DNA of 64,000 nt from an uncultured Muribaculaceae bacterium (GCA_910578385.1 CAJTQV010000001.1:62001-126000); one strand, 5' to 3'. Positions 25,772-35,725 are shown, counted from the stretch's first letter. A program made the numbers and translations. Notes: generated from the sequence alone by a model not told the origin.

Positions 25772-27004
25772 ATGAGAATCCCGTTATTGGCGGCTGTACT
25801 GTTAGCCGTATTCGCGGTCGTTTCAGACCTCTATATACTCAAGGATATACGCCAGTACTCCTCTGCACGGCACAGGCGAGTATTCTCGCGGGTCTACACA
25901 GTCTTTATGGTGCTGTGCTGGATTCTCGTGGCTGTCACACTCTGCTTTCCGAAGAGGTCTGAGGAGCATTCCATACTTGGCTTGATGTGGATGCTTTTCA
26001 CGACACTTTCAATCTACATCCCGAAGTTCCTGTATTGCATCTGTTCCCTCATGGGTCGTCTGTTCTCCCGCAAGGGGGTGAACCGGGGGGCATTGGTAGG
26101 AGTGCCGGTTGCTCTTCTTGTATTCATCGTGATCTGGTGGGGATGCCTTTTCACACGTCATGACATTGTGGTCAATGAAGTCGACGTGGTATCTGATAAA
26201 TTGCCCGAGTCGTTCGATGGATTTGAGGTCCTTCAGTTCAGCGATGCTCACGTAGGCACATGGGGAACTGATACGGCTTTTGTCTCAAAACTCGTAGATT
26301 CAATCAACAACCGTAAGGCGGATCTGATTCTTTTTACGGGTGATATTGTGAATAGACGTTCTTCCGAACTTGACCCCTTTGTGAAGATATTCAGCCGTTT
26401 GAAAGCACCTTACGGAGTGTATGGCGTGCATGGCAACCATGATTATGCCGGCTATGTAACGTGGAAGAATCCGGGAGATGCCAATAAGGATGTGGCGCGT
26501 CTTGACAGTATGATGCGGGTCATGGGCTGGAAGATACTTAATAACCATACCGGTTTTGTCGCCAAGGACAATGACTCGATTGTTGTGATAGGCGTGGAGA
26601 ACTGGGGTGAACCTCCTTTCAATCAGCTTGGCGATCTCGGCAAGTCGTACCCTGAAGATGCCGGGAAGTTACATGGCCTGAACGATGGTATGTTCAAGAT
26701 TCTACTTACCCACAATCCGGAACATTGGAGTCAGGTGGTTACAAAGATCAGTAACATAGACCTCAGTCTTGCCGGACATACCCATGCCATGCAGTGCATG
26801 ATCAAAATCGGTGACTGGAAATGGTCTCCAAGTAAATACAGATATGAACAATGGGGAGGTATGTACTCCGACACTGCCAAGGATGGCAATCCGATGAATC
26901 TGTACGTAAACATCGGTGTCGGCGAGGTCGGTTTTCCTGCCCGTATCGGAGCTGCGAAACCGGAGCTTACATTGTTCAGACTTCACACAAAGAAGAATAA
27001 CTGA
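25772..27004 (+). CDS. Membrane-anchored calcineurin-type metallophosphoesterase
   Basis: 410 residues. N-terminal membrane segments: residues 1-25, about 47-65, 73-95 and 105-125. The phosphoesterase domain starts at about 145 with all metal motifs: LQFSDAHVG (D-x-H), LILFTGDIVNRRS (GD), GVHGNHDY (GNH[D/E]), LLTHNPEHW and LAGHTHAMQ (GHTH). Family likeness is to YaeI/UDP-sugar-type phosphodiesterases whose catalytic domain faces the cell surface or periplasm. Followed after 29 bp by the FolK-like gene. Confidence 0.92.
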   Translation: MRIPLLAAVLLAVFAVVSDLYILKDIRQYSSARHRRVFSRVYTVFMVLCWILVAVTLCFPKRSEEHSILGLMWMLFTTLSIYIPKFLYCICSLMGRLFSRKGVNRGALVGVPVALLVFIVIWWGCLFTRHDIVVNEVDVVSDKLPESFDGFEVLQFSDAHVGTWGTDTAFVSKLVDSINNRKADLILFTGDIVNRRSSELDPFVKIFSRLKAPYGVYGVHGNHDYAGYVTWKNPGDANKDVARLDSMMRVMGWKILNNHTGFVAKDNDSIVVIGVENWGEPPFNQLGDLGKSYPEDAGKLHGLNDGMFKILLTHNPEHWSQVVTKISNIDLSLAGHTHAMQCMIKIGDWKWSPSKYRYEQWGGMYSDTAKDGNPMNLYVNIGVGEVGFPARIGAAKPELTLFRLHTKKNN

Positions 27005-27033
27005 TAGTTGATCAAAACACCTCATCTTGCGCC

Positions 27034-27417
27034 ATGTCTTTCCATTATATTCTATCTGTAGGTTCCAATTGTGGATTTGCAAATGTCAAGAGAGCCGTGA
27101 CATGGCTGGCAGGACAGCTTATCGATTTCAGAGCCTCCGGACTCTATGACACTCCGGCTGTGAATGGCGGCTCGGGTGCGTATGTCAACGCGGTGGTCGA
27201 AGGTACATCCGGGTTGGACATTGAGTCGTTCAACATCCTGCTTAAGAACTATGAGATAAATTGCGGGCGCGACGCATCATGCCGCAGTCTGGGAATCGTT
27301 CCGATAGACATCGATATAGTCATCTGCGACGGAGCAGTGGTGCGCGAATGGGATTACCGTCAGAACTTCTTCCGCATAGGTTACTCAGAACTTGCGGGCA
27401 CGCTGGTAGAGCACTAA
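27034..27417 (+). CDS. Short HPPK (FolK)-like protein
   Basis: 127 residues against about 160 for FolK. YILSVGSN is the usual N-terminal motif, DTPAVNGGSGAYVNAVV fits the substrate loop, and VPIDIDIVICDG corresponds to the LDxDIL metal motif with both aspartates kept. The segment between is shortened. It may be a reduced 6-hydroxymethyl-dihydropterin pyrophosphokinase or a divergent paralogue; another folK in the genome would favour the latter. Its last 33 bp overlap convergently with the lptF/G-like gene. Confidence 0.65.
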   Translation: MSFHYILSVGSNCGFANVKRAVTWLAGQLIDFRASGLYDTPAVNGGSGAYVNAVVEGTSGLDIESFNILLKNYEINCGRDASCRSLGIVPIDIDIVICDGAVVREWDYRQNFFRIGYSELAGTLVEH

Positions 27418-28578
27418 TCCGATACCGAGATAGATGAAGTTCGGTATCCACATGGCCACCCATGGCGATGTAAGACCTGAGATGGCAAACTGGCTTGTCA
27501 CCGTCGAGAAGAGAATGTAGCTGAAACTCAACAGCAGACCGATACCGATGTTGATACCCATACCACCTTTAACTTTCTTAGCCGAGAGAGACACTCCGAT
27601 CAGTGTCAGGATAAATGCTGCGGCGGCTACAGCGTATCTTCGCTCACGCTCGATTTCGAATGCTTTGATGTTGGCCACACCGCGCTCTTTCTGCTTGTTT
27701 ATATACTCGGTGAGCTGAGGAGTGGTCATGGTCTCCTGGTCATTTTTCGAGATTATGAAATCGCGTGGCTCGATTGGAATAACAGTATCGAGTCTTGTCC
27801 CTTTCGTGATTTTCTCACGCATGCCGTCAAAGTCACGCATCACGTAGTTGTTGACCGTCCAATGATACATGCGTGTCGAGTCATAATTGATTGTCTGCGC
27901 AGTCAGTCGCGAAACCAATTGCTTGCCGCTGAATTTGTCGAGTGAGAAGCGATAACCGGTCTTGGTGGAGTTCTCGAAGCGGCCGATATAGACAACCTCG
28001 CCGGGACGTGCCATAAGCTGAATGTCAAGTCCGGTGGTGACTTTTTTGTTCTTCACATACTTGTTGGTATAGTCTATTCTCTTAACGTTGGTTGGTGGAA
28101 TCAGATAGTTGCTCAGGCTGAATATCAGAGCCGCGATAACTGCCGCGCCAATCATATATGGCCGCATGAGACGGTTGAAGCTGACGCCGCTTGAGAGAAT
28201 GGCTATTATCTCTGAGTTTCCCGCAAGTTTGGTCGTGAAAAAGATTACAGCGATAAAGGTGAAGAGCGGGGCGAGCTGGTTTGCAAAATAGGGGAGGAAC
28301 GACATGAAATAGTCGAAAATCGTCTCCTTGAGGGGCGCGTTGAGGAACGCGTCGAGTTTCTCGGTGATGTCGAACATGGTGACAACAGCGAGAATAAGGA
28401 TTGTCGCGAAAAAGTAGGTTCCGAGAAATTTCTTGAGAATGAATACGTCAAGCAGCTTGAGGCCGAAAGTCTCCCATGATATGCGGAACTTCCGGTGCGT
28501 TGTGCCCGATTCTGCGGTACTTCTGCGCCGTCTGCGTTTCAGTCTCGCGAGTCTTATGCGTCTCAGTAATTTCTTCAC
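27385..28578 (-). CDS. LptF/LptG-family permease
   Basis: 397 residues. After a very basic start (KKLLRRIRLARLKRRRRRST) come the family motif LDVFILKKFLGTYFFATILI, three further N-terminal membrane helices (about 95-180), a beta-jellyroll periplasmic domain at about 190-310, and two or three C-terminal helices. It forms the inner-membrane part of the LPS transport complex with LptB. LptF and LptG cannot be told apart from this sequence alone. Followed by tgt upstream on the same strand (47 bp). Confidence 0.88.
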   Translation of the reverse strand: MKKLLRRIRLARLKRRRRRSTAESGTTHRKFRISWETFGLKLLDVFILKKFLGTYFFATILILAVVTMFDITEKLDAFLNAPLKETIFDYFMSFLPYFANQLAPLFTFIAVIFFTTKLAGNSEIIAILSSGVSFNRLMRPYMIGAAVIAALIFSLSNYLIPPTNVKRIDYTNKYVKNKKVTTGLDIQLMARPGEVVYIGRFENSTKTGYRFSLDKFSGKQLVSRLTAQTINYDSTRMYHWTVNNYVMRDFDGMREKITKGTRLDTVIPIEPRDFIISKNDQETMTTPQLTEYINKQKERGVANIKAFEIERERRYAVAAAAFILTLIGVSLSAKKVKGGMGINIGIGLLLSFSYILFSTVTSQFAISGLTSPWVAMWIPNFIYLGIGLVLYQRARKF

Positions 28579-28625
28579 GTCAGATTATACTTGTCTATTT
28601 TACAAACAGCAATTGACCCGGAATA

Positions 28626-29756
28626 TTACAGTCTCCGGGTCACGTTGATTACCATCTCCTCCTTCCAGCTCTTGAAATCACCGGCAATGATGTGTTTGCG
28701 GGCTTCTCTGACAAGCCAGAGATAGAAGGCCAAATTGTGAATAGATGCTATCTGCATTCCGAGAATCTCATGGCTGACGAATAGATGTCGCAGATATGCG
28801 CGTGAGTATGCCTCATCTACATACGATGCTCCACCCGGATCGAGAGGAGAGAAGTCCTCAGCCCATTTCTTGTTCTTCAGGTTGATTATGCCGTGGCGCG
28901 TGAATATCATGCCGTTTCTGCCGTTACGTGTAGGCATCACGCAGTCCATCATGTCCACTCCCCGGTCTATGGCTTCGAGGATGTTGGCAGGAGTGCCGAC
29001 ACCCATCAGATACCTCGGCTTGTCCGTAGGAAGAATGTCATTGACGACCTCAATCATCTCATACATCTTCTCTGTCGGTTCTCCTACGGCCAGACCTCCG
29101 ATTGCATTGCCGTCAGCACCGAGATCCGCTACGAATTTCGCGGATTCGCGGCGCAGATCCGGATACACGCATCCCTGCACGATGGGGAAATATGCCTGGC
29201 GGTAGCCGTAGAGACCTTCGGTCTCCTTGTAGCGTTTCCAACCGCGCTGGAGCCAGCGGAGCGTCAGACCGAGTGAGTTTTTAGCGTAATCATAATCGGC
29301 TGTTCCGGGAGGGCATTCGTCGAGAGCCATCATGATGTCAGCACCAATCACGCGCTCGATGTCAACCACACCCTCGGGTGTGAAGAGGTGCTTGCTGCCG
29401 TCGATATGGCTGCGGAACCATGCTCCTTCCTCGTGCAACTTCCTGTTGGCTGCGAGCGAGAAAACCTGAAAGCCACCCGAGTCGGTCAGAATCGGACGGT
29501 CCCAGCTGTTGAATTTATGAAGTCCTCCGGCTTTCCTGAGCACCTCAAGTCCGGGTCGCAGATAGAGGTGGTATGTATTGCCGAGGATTATCTTGGCATC
29601 GATGTCGTCACGGAGCTCATGTGCGTGTACAGCCTTTACGCTTCCCACTGTACCGACCGGCATGAATATTGGGGTCGGTATCTGTCCGTGGTCTGTTGTT
29701 ATCATTCCGGCGCGGGCATTGCTGCCGGGCGCGTTTGCCTCAAGTTTAAAATCCAT
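28626..29756 (-). CDS. tgt: Queuine tRNA-ribosyltransferase lacking the zinc cysteines
   Basis: 376 residues. ILTDSGGFQVFSL holds the active-site Asp, FTPEGVVDIERVIGADIMMA the second core motif, and GGLAVGEP and MGVGTPANILEAIDRGVDMMD follow. It swaps guanine-34 for preQ1 in GUN-anticodon tRNAs. The usual CxCxxC zinc ligands near residue 310 (ECDCYTC in E. coli) are replaced by GGASYVDE, although the His in SIHNLAFYL remains. A zinc-free structure is implied. Upstream of lptF/G and downstream of rodA. Confidence 0.93.
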   Translation of the reverse strand: MDFKLEANAPGSNARAGMITTDHGQIPTPIFMPVGTVGSVKAVHAHELRDDIDAKIILGNTYHLYLRPGLEVLRKAGGLHKFNSWDRPILTDSGGFQVFSLAANRKLHEEGAWFRSHIDGSKHLFTPEGVVDIERVIGADIMMALDECPPGTADYDYAKNSLGLTLRWLQRGWKRYKETEGLYGYRQAYFPIVQGCVYPDLRRESAKFVADLGADGNAIGGLAVGEPTEKMYEMIEVVNDILPTDKPRYLMGVGTPANILEAIDRGVDMMDCVMPTRNGRNGMIFTRHGIINLKNKKWAEDFSPLDPGGASYVDEAYSRAYLRHLFVSHEILGMQIASIHNLAFYLWLVREARKHIIAGDFKSWKEEMVINVTRRL

Positions 29757-29808
29757 AAGTGCAAAATTAATTCATTATTCCAAATCCTGCAAATCCCGAT
29801 GCTCTGTT

Positions 29809-31278
29809 CTAATCCATTCGTTCCTTGCGCGAGGCATCAAGCCGGAGCAGTATGAAGAGCAGTATCGTGAAGCCCCATAGCGATGAGCCTCCGTAACTGA
29901 AGAACGGTAGCGGAATGCCGATTACGGGGCATAGTCCTATCACCATTCCCACGTTGATTCCGAGATGGAATATTAGAATCGACACCACGCAGTATGCGTA
30001 GACCCGCTCGAATGCGGTGCGCTGTCTTTCCGCTATGTGAATCAGCCGGAGAATGAGACCGAGATAGAGTGCGAGCACAAGGCTTGTGCCTATGAATCCT
30101 TCCTCCTCTCCGATTGTGCAGAATATGAAGTCTGTATGCTGTTCTGGAACGTATTTCAGTTTGGTCTGCGTTCCGTTGAGAAATCCCTTTCCCGCTATTC
30201 CTCCGGAACCGATGGCAATCTTTGACTGATTGACATTGTATCCGGCACCGCGAAGGTTCTCCTCGATGCCGAGCGCGACCTTGATGCGCATCTGCTGGTG
30301 CGGTTCGAGAATGTTGCCGAATACGTAGTTGACCGAAAAGAGGAACAGTACCGACGTTATGGCGAATCCTATCGTGATAAGGAATTTACCTATCCGATGG
30401 CGGAACATCGCTATTGCCGTATATCCTATTGCAAGCGCAAGAATAGAGATGAAATATATCAATCCGTTCACTTGAACTCCGCATAGCGAAAGTATTGTCA
30501 CTATTATACCGGATCCTACAAATCCATAAATCACATTACGTGCAATTATGATGTCGCGGCAATAGAACAGCAGCATCAGAGCGAAAATGAGCAGGATTAT
30601 TACAAAGACGGTGAACTCGCCCATGGGTAATCCTAAAATCAGAGGCTCTGCAAATTTGACTGCCACCACAAAGAATGTCACCGCACAGAGCACCGAGAAC
30701 AGTACGAGGCCGCTCATTCCCTCGCGATAAAGTACAAAGATGAAAGAGAGGTAGACCAGTGCGCTTCCGGTCTCGTTCTGTAGAAGAATGAGAATAATCG
30801 GGAGAAAGATTATAATGAGCGCCCTGAAGTAGTTGCTTATCTTTGCGTTGAGCACAAAGTTATACGAATCGAAGAGCTTGGCGAGTGCGAGAGCTGTGGC
30901 AAACTTTCCGAACTCGGCCGGCTGCAGGCTTATCGGCCCGAATTTGAGCCATGAATGTGAACCCTTTATATCGGGAGCCACAAAGATAGTGACAAGCAGC
31001 ACGGCAAGAACCACGATGTATATCGGATAGGCGTAGGTCTTGTATATGCGGTAATCGGTAAGCATGATGATGCTTCCGATTACCAGCGAGAGTCCTATCC
31101 ACATTATCTGCTTGCCCGAAAATTCATTGAGGTCAAACAGACTCGCGTTGTCGAAGTCATAGCTCGCTGCATAGATGCTGATTGCACCGAATGTTACCAG
31201 CAGCAGGTAAAGTACAATCGTCACCCAGTCAATAGCCTTGAATGCTGAAATTCCCGAATCAGTGTTTTTTGACGCCAC
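29809..31278 (-). CDS. rodA: Rod-shape SEDS glycosyltransferase RodA
   Basis: 489 residues, longer than most RodA, with about ten membrane helices. Motifs: DYRIYKTYAYPIY, HSWLKFGPISLQPAEFGKF, LLQNETGSALVYLSF, GYNVNQSKIAIGSGGIAGKG, PEQHTDFIFCTIGEEEGF, and GLCPVIGIPLPFFSYGGSS. Polymerises lipid II with PBP2 in the elongasome. The start overlaps mrdA by 20 bp, so translation is coupled. Confidence 0.95.
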   Translation of the reverse strand: MASKNTDSGISAFKAIDWVTIVLYLLLVTFGAISIYAASYDFDNASLFDLNEFSGKQIMWIGLSLVIGSIIMLTDYRIYKTYAYPIYIVVLAVLLVTIFVAPDIKGSHSWLKFGPISLQPAEFGKFATALALAKLFDSYNFVLNAKISNYFRALIIIFLPIILILLQNETGSALVYLSFIFVLYREGMSGLVLFSVLCAVTFFVVAVKFAEPLILGLPMGEFTVFVIILLIFALMLLFYCRDIIIARNVIYGFVGSGIIVTILSLCGVQVNGLIYFISILALAIGYTAIAMFRHRIGKFLITIGFAITSVLFLFSVNYVFGNILEPHQQMRIKVALGIEENLRGAGYNVNQSKIAIGSGGIAGKGFLNGTQTKLKYVPEQHTDFIFCTIGEEEGFIGTSLVLALYLGLILRLIHIAERQRTAFERVYAYCVVSILIFHLGINVGMVIGLCPVIGIPLPFFSYGGSSLWGFTILLFILLRLDASRKERMD

Positions 31279-33112
31279 TTGAAACTATTGTGTTTGAGTT
31301 CATCATTCGTTCCTCCAGACCCTTGCGGGCGGAGCTTATCTCTCCTGTAAGATATTTCTCCATCATGAGTGAGCCGATCGGCACACCATATGTGGCTCCG
31401 AAACCGGCGTTCTCCACATAAACCGCTATCGCGATTTTTGGATTGTGGTATGGAGCGAAGCCCATGAATGCCGAGTGGTCCTTGCCATGGGGGTTCTGAG
31501 CCGTACCGGTTTTTCCGCAAACCTCTATGCCCGGCAGGTTGGCAGTGCGGCAGGTACCTCCGAGAACAGCCATGCGCATACCTTCAGCAACTGTCTCGTA
31601 ATACTCTTTCTTGATTTTGGGACGGTGCTTCTCACTATACTTCTTGTCGATAGCGCTGTCAGCAATCTCCTTGACGACATGGGGCGTGTAGAACCATCCC
31701 CGGTTAGCGATAGTCGCACACAGATTCGCTATCTGCAAAGGGGTTGCCAGCACCTCTCCCTGTCCGATAGAGACAGAGATTACGGAGTTTGCAGTCCAGT
31801 TGGCACCACGGAAGGATTTGCTGTAGAAGTCGGCGTTGGGAATAAAGCCTCGGCTTTCCGACGGCAGGTCTACACCAAGACGGTATCCGTAGCCCATCTC
31901 GACCATATAGTCTTTCCACTTTGTAAGCTGGTCAGATGGTTTGGTGCCGCGCTTGTCTATCATGTTCTTGAATCCCCAGCAGAAATATGCGTTGCATGAT
32001 GTCTGGAGTGCAGCCTTGAGCGCGATAGGGGAGGCATGGCCGTGACAACCCACACGCAGACCGTTGACATAGCCATGATAGCATGGATACTGGGTAGCAT
32101 TTGTCACCACGCCCTCTTGTAGGAATATAAGACCCTGTGTGGGCTTGAATGTCGATCCCGGGGGATAGGCACCCTGGATGGACCGGTCATAAAGCGGTTT
32201 GTACGGATCCTGAACAAGTGCCGCATAGTTATTGCCGCGCTCGCGCCCTACAAGCAGCGAAGGATCGTAGTTTGGCGAAGTGACAAGTGCGAGAATCTCG
32301 CCTGTTGCAGGCTCAATGGCTACAATAGCGCCGATTTTACCTCTCATCAGCTGTTCACCATATTCCTGGAGCTCGATGTCAAGCGAGAGTTTAAGATTAT
32401 GGCCTGAAACCGGAGCCTCGTCAAGTTTGCCATCTTCGTACTTTCCTTTTATGCGTCCGAGAGCATCTTTCATCAGCACCTCGACACCTTTCTTGCCTCG
32501 GAGCGCTTCCTCGTAGCTTTTCTCCACACCAAGGTCTCCGGTATAGTCTCCGCGACGGTAATAACGGTCGCGTTCTATGTCGTCGGCCGAAACCTCGCGG
32601 ATATTGCCGAGAACATTGGCCGCGCAGTTGTAGCCATATTCCCTTACGGTTCGTTTCTGTATGTAGAAACCTGGCAGGAGATACAGTTTCTCCTGCAATT
32701 TGCCGTAGTCCTCCTGCGAGAGGTGCGATATAAGTTTCTGCGGTGTATAGGCGGAATACCCTGGATTCTTATGAGTGTCTTTCATGTCTCGCCAACGTTC
32801 CGCAAGCTGCTCACGGGTAATACCGAGAGCATCGCAGAGCATGGTGGTGTCGAAATCTCCGACATCCTTCGGGATAATCATGACATCGAAAGCCGGTTTG
32901 TTGAATACCACCAACTTGTCATTGCGGTCATACACCAGTCCGCGCGCCGGGTAGATCACGCGGCGTAGAAAAGCGTTGCTGTCGGCACTTTCCTTATACT
33001 TGTCATCACCGACCTGCAACGCGAAAAGCCTCACGACATAGATCATCACAATCAATGTTATGAAGCCACCTATCACATATTTACGTTTTTCTAAATTATA
33101 ATCTTTCCTCAT
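31259..33112 (-). CDS. mrdA: Penicillin-binding protein 2 (elongasome transpeptidase)
   Basis: 617 residues. One N-terminal membrane anchor (VIGGFITLIVMIYVVRLFAL), a pedestal domain, then the transpeptidase domain: SxxK in PPGSTFKPTQG, SxN in LQTSCNAYF, KTG in VCGKTGTAQNPHG. Crosslinks peptidoglycan during cell elongation and is the partner of the adjacent rodA. Preceded by mreD 27 bp upstream. Confidence 0.96.
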   Translation of the reverse strand: MRKDYNLEKRKYVIGGFITLIVMIYVVRLFALQVGDDKYKESADSNAFLRRVIYPARGLVYDRNDKLVVFNKPAFDVMIIPKDVGDFDTTMLCDALGITREQLAERWRDMKDTHKNPGYSAYTPQKLISHLSQEDYGKLQEKLYLLPGFYIQKRTVREYGYNCAANVLGNIREVSADDIERDRYYRRGDYTGDLGVEKSYEEALRGKKGVEVLMKDALGRIKGKYEDGKLDEAPVSGHNLKLSLDIELQEYGEQLMRGKIGAIVAIEPATGEILALVTSPNYDPSLLVGRERGNNYAALVQDPYKPLYDRSIQGAYPPGSTFKPTQGLIFLQEGVVTNATQYPCYHGYVNGLRVGCHGHASPIALKAALQTSCNAYFCWGFKNMIDKRGTKPSDQLTKWKDYMVEMGYGYRLGVDLPSESRGFIPNADFYSKSFRGANWTANSVISVSIGQGEVLATPLQIANLCATIANRGWFYTPHVVKEIADSAIDKKYSEKHRPKIKKEYYETVAEGMRMAVLGGTCRTANLPGIEVCGKTGTAQNPHGKDHSAFMGFAPYHNPKIAIAVYVENAGFGATYGVPIGSLMMEKYLTGEISSARKGLEERMMNSNTIVSSGVKKH

Positions 33113-33139
33113 CGAATCATTTACCTGTGTGACATTTCT

Positions 33140-33655
33140 TTACTTGAAATCCTTCCGTGAAATAAGGCTGTCGATGCCGAGAAGGATAAGGAATGTCAGA
33201 ATAGCACTTGCAGCCGACATTATGACTATTTCTTTAACGTCTGCAAAGTTGAAATATTCTATGGTGAAAGCCAGAAGACAGTAGACAACCGACATCGAGA
33301 ACAGGTATTTGCCATAGACCGCAAAGCCGAGTGTGGTCAGCGAAGGCACGATGTTCTTTGTCCGGTCGTCGCGTGGTATGTATGCGTACAGCATCGGTCG
33401 CTTGAGCATTGCGAGCAATGTGCAAGAAAGCGCGTTGACCCCCGGGGTGTCAGCAAACATATCCACAAGCAGTCCGGAAAGAAAGCCGCACGTCAGCAAC
33501 CAGTTTATGCTGAAATCCATCGGAAGCCGTATTATGACGTATATGAATACGAATGCCATGGCCACGTTGAACAACATTATGTTGTTGCAGACCAGCACCT
33601 GGACAATTACCAGTACTATCAGCAGCGCGATGGTGGGGAATATGGGTTTGTCCAT
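33140..33655 (-). CDS. mreD: Rod-shape-determining protein MreD
   Basis: 171 residues, small integral membrane protein with about five helices (ALLIVLVIVQVLVCNNIMLF; FVFIYVIIRLP; LLTCGFLSGLLVDMFADTPG; then two more). The motif GLLVDMFADTPGVNALSCTL is typical of MreD. It lies 1 bp after mreC. Bridges MreC to MreB/RodA. Confidence 0.92.
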   Translation of the reverse strand: MDKPIFPTIALLIVLVIVQVLVCNNIMLFNVAMAFVFIYVIIRLPMDFSINWLLTCGFLSGLLVDMFADTPGVNALSCTLLAMLKRPMLYAYIPRDDRTKNIVPSLTTLGFAVYGKYLFSMSVVYCLLAFTIEYFNFADVKEIVIMSAASAILTFLILLGIDSLISRKDFK

Positions 33656-33656
33656 G

Positions 33657-34502
33657 TCAGTCTGTATTAACGTCGAATGTGGCGAGAGAGTCTATCTCGC
33701 TTTTGTATATGTCCTTTATCACACGCACTGTGCTCAATGCCCTGAAATCAGAAGAGAGTTTGATTTTCAGCGTGAAGAAACTGTCATCCTGGCTTCTCAC
33801 ACGGTTCATGACCGTTCCTACCGGTATTCCCTCGGGGAATGTGGTCGAGTAACCGCTCGTCACAATCGTGTCGCCGATATGATAGATTGCATGACGGGGC
33901 ACTTCCTCAACATATCCGACAGCTGCATCACCACCTTTCCACGCCATCGAGCCGATGAAGTCTGTGTCCTTCAGCTTGACAGAGAAGCGTTGGGTCTCGT
34001 TGAGAAGTGATATTACACGCGACATATGTTTGCCTGAGACATTGACAATGCCGACAATACCGTTCTGGTCAACGACTCCCATGCCCGGTTCTACGCCATC
34101 CAGCCGTCCCCGGTTAATGGTAAAGAAGTTCTTGGGATGACGGGTATTGTTGTTGATGACAGTCGCGGACACATATCCGAACCTCTCCTTGTCAGTTGGA
34201 TTGAAAAGTGAATCGTCACTGAGAACTTTCATTTCGGCGAGCTGGCTCTTCAGGTTCAATACCTGATTCTGCAGGTCAGCATTTGTAGCCTGGAGGCTCT
34301 CGTTGATTGTCTTGAGGTGGAAATATCCCGTAACCTGCGACCATACACTGAAAACACCACCCGTCACGGCATTGGCCGATGTCAGATATACCGACTGCTG
34401 ATAGACATTATTGTCTACCAGCAGCATGCAACTCATCAGCACATAGAATGTGAAGACGAACCACTTGGAATATCTGATTATGAAGTTTAAGATGTTCCTC
34501 AT
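33657..34502 (-). CDS. mreC: Rod-shape-determining protein MreC
   Basis: 281 residues. One membrane anchor (FVFTFYVLMSCMLLV), a coiled-coil (INESLQATNADLQNQVLNLK), and a two-barrel periplasmic domain with GVEPGMGVVDQNGIVGIV and DTIVTSGYSTTFPEGIPVG. The layout is that of MreC, scaffold of the elongation complex. Downstream of mreB (45 bp). Confidence 0.94.
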   Translation of the reverse strand: MRNILNFIIRYSKWFVFTFYVLMSCMLLVDNNVYQQSVYLTSANAVTGGVFSVWSQVTGYFHLKTINESLQATNADLQNQVLNLKSQLAEMKVLSDDSLFNPTDKERFGYVSATVINNNTRHPKNFFTINRGRLDGVEPGMGVVDQNGIVGIVNVSGKHMSRVISLLNETQRFSVKLKDTDFIGSMAWKGGDAAVGYVEEVPRHAIYHIGDTIVTSGYSTTFPEGIPVGTVMNRVRSQDDSFFTLKIKLSSDFRALSTVRVIKDIYKSEIDSLATFDVNTD

Positions 34503-34547
34503 GTCCGCTTTCCAATACAGGGAAAACGACGGGCTTAAAACCGTCTT

Positions 34548-35567
34548 TTATCTGATCAGGAACGAGAATCTGTTGATATTCTTGAGAGCTACGCCCGTGC
34601 CTTTGGCAACTGCGTGCAACGGATCCTCGGCAATCTTGAACTCGATGCGTATCTTGTCGGAGAACCGTTTCGCGAGACCGCGGAGCAACGCGCCGCCTCC
34701 GGCGAGGTAGATGCCGTTTCTGACGATGTCGGCATAAAGCTCCGGCGGAGTCTGTTCGAGTGCGGCCAGAATGGCATTCTCCATCTTGATGATTGTCTTG
34801 TCGAGACAGTGCGAGATTTCCTCGTACGTCACAGGAACCTCCATGGGGAGCGAGGTCATTTTGTTGGGACCGCATACCACGTATGGTTCCGGTGGATTGT
34901 CGAGAGTGGGAAGGGCGGAACCGACATTGATCTTGATGTGCTCGGCCATAGTCGTTCCTACCTTGAGGTTATGCACGCGACCCATATGCTCCTGAATATC
35001 GGCTGTAAGGTCGTTGCCGGCGATACGGATGCTCTTGTTGCTCACGATACCACCGAGAGAAATCACGGCAATCTCTGTTGAGCCACCACCTATATCGACA
35101 ATCATGTTGCCGTCGGGAGCCTCGACATCAAGGCCGATGCCGAGTGCGGCTGCCATAGGCTCATAAATCATGTAGACATCGCGGCCTCCGGCGTGTTCGC
35201 TTGAGTCACGTACCGCACGAATCTCAACCTCGGTAGAACCGGAGGGGATGCAGACCACCATGCGGAGAGAGGGGGAGAACCAGCGGCGCTTGTTGCTGAC
35301 CATCTTCACCATGCCGCGAATCATCTGCTCGGCTGCGTTGAAGTCGGCGATAACACCGTCGCGCAGCGGACGGATTGTACGGATGCCGGGAGGTTCCTTG
35401 CCCTCCATCTGGTGAGCGTTGGTGCCGACCGCGAGCAACTTGTCGGTCTTGTTCTCGATTGCCACGACGCTCGGTTCGTCAACGACAATCTTGTCATTAT
35501 GAATAATGATGGAGTTGGCGGTGCCAAGGTCCATCGCTATTTCCTGAGTAAATGAAAAAAGTCCCAT
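34548..35567 (-). CDS. mreB: Rod-shape-determining actin homologue MreB
   Basis: 339 residues. Phosphate loop 1 MDLGTANSIIIHND, VVCIPSGSTEVEIRAVRDSS, phosphate loop 2 MIVDIGGGSTEIAVISLGG, adenosine motif AGGGALLRGLAKRF. Forms membrane-bound filaments that guide cell elongation. First gene of the mreBCD-mrdA-rodA operon; promoter box at 35726-35733, giving a 5' leader of about 150 nt. Confidence 0.97.
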   Translation of the reverse strand: MGLFSFTQEIAMDLGTANSIIIHNDKIVVDEPSVVAIENKTDKLLAVGTNAHQMEGKEPPGIRTIRPLRDGVIADFNAAEQMIRGMVKMVSNKRRWFSPSLRMVVCIPSGSTEVEIRAVRDSSEHAGGRDVYMIYEPMAAALGIGLDVEAPDGNMIVDIGGGSTEIAVISLGGIVSNKSIRIAGNDLTADIQEHMGRVHNLKVGTTMAEHIKINVGSALPTLDNPPEPYVVCGPNKMTSLPMEVPVTYEEISHCLDKTIIKMENAILAALEQTPPELYADIVRNGIYLAGGGALLRGLAKRFSDKIRIEFKIAEDPLHAVAKGTGVALKNINRFSFLIR

Positions 35568-35725
35568 TAATTGTGAACGTTTTAGTTAGTAATCAGCTTA
35601 AAGATGATTCAAGGACTCTGTAACAGGGGTTATTCTGTGTGAAGAGTACCGGTCACTGCCGATTTCAACATCGGAACTCGCGGCATTGTTCTCCCGTGAG
35701 AAATATTTCCTATAAAATCCAAATG

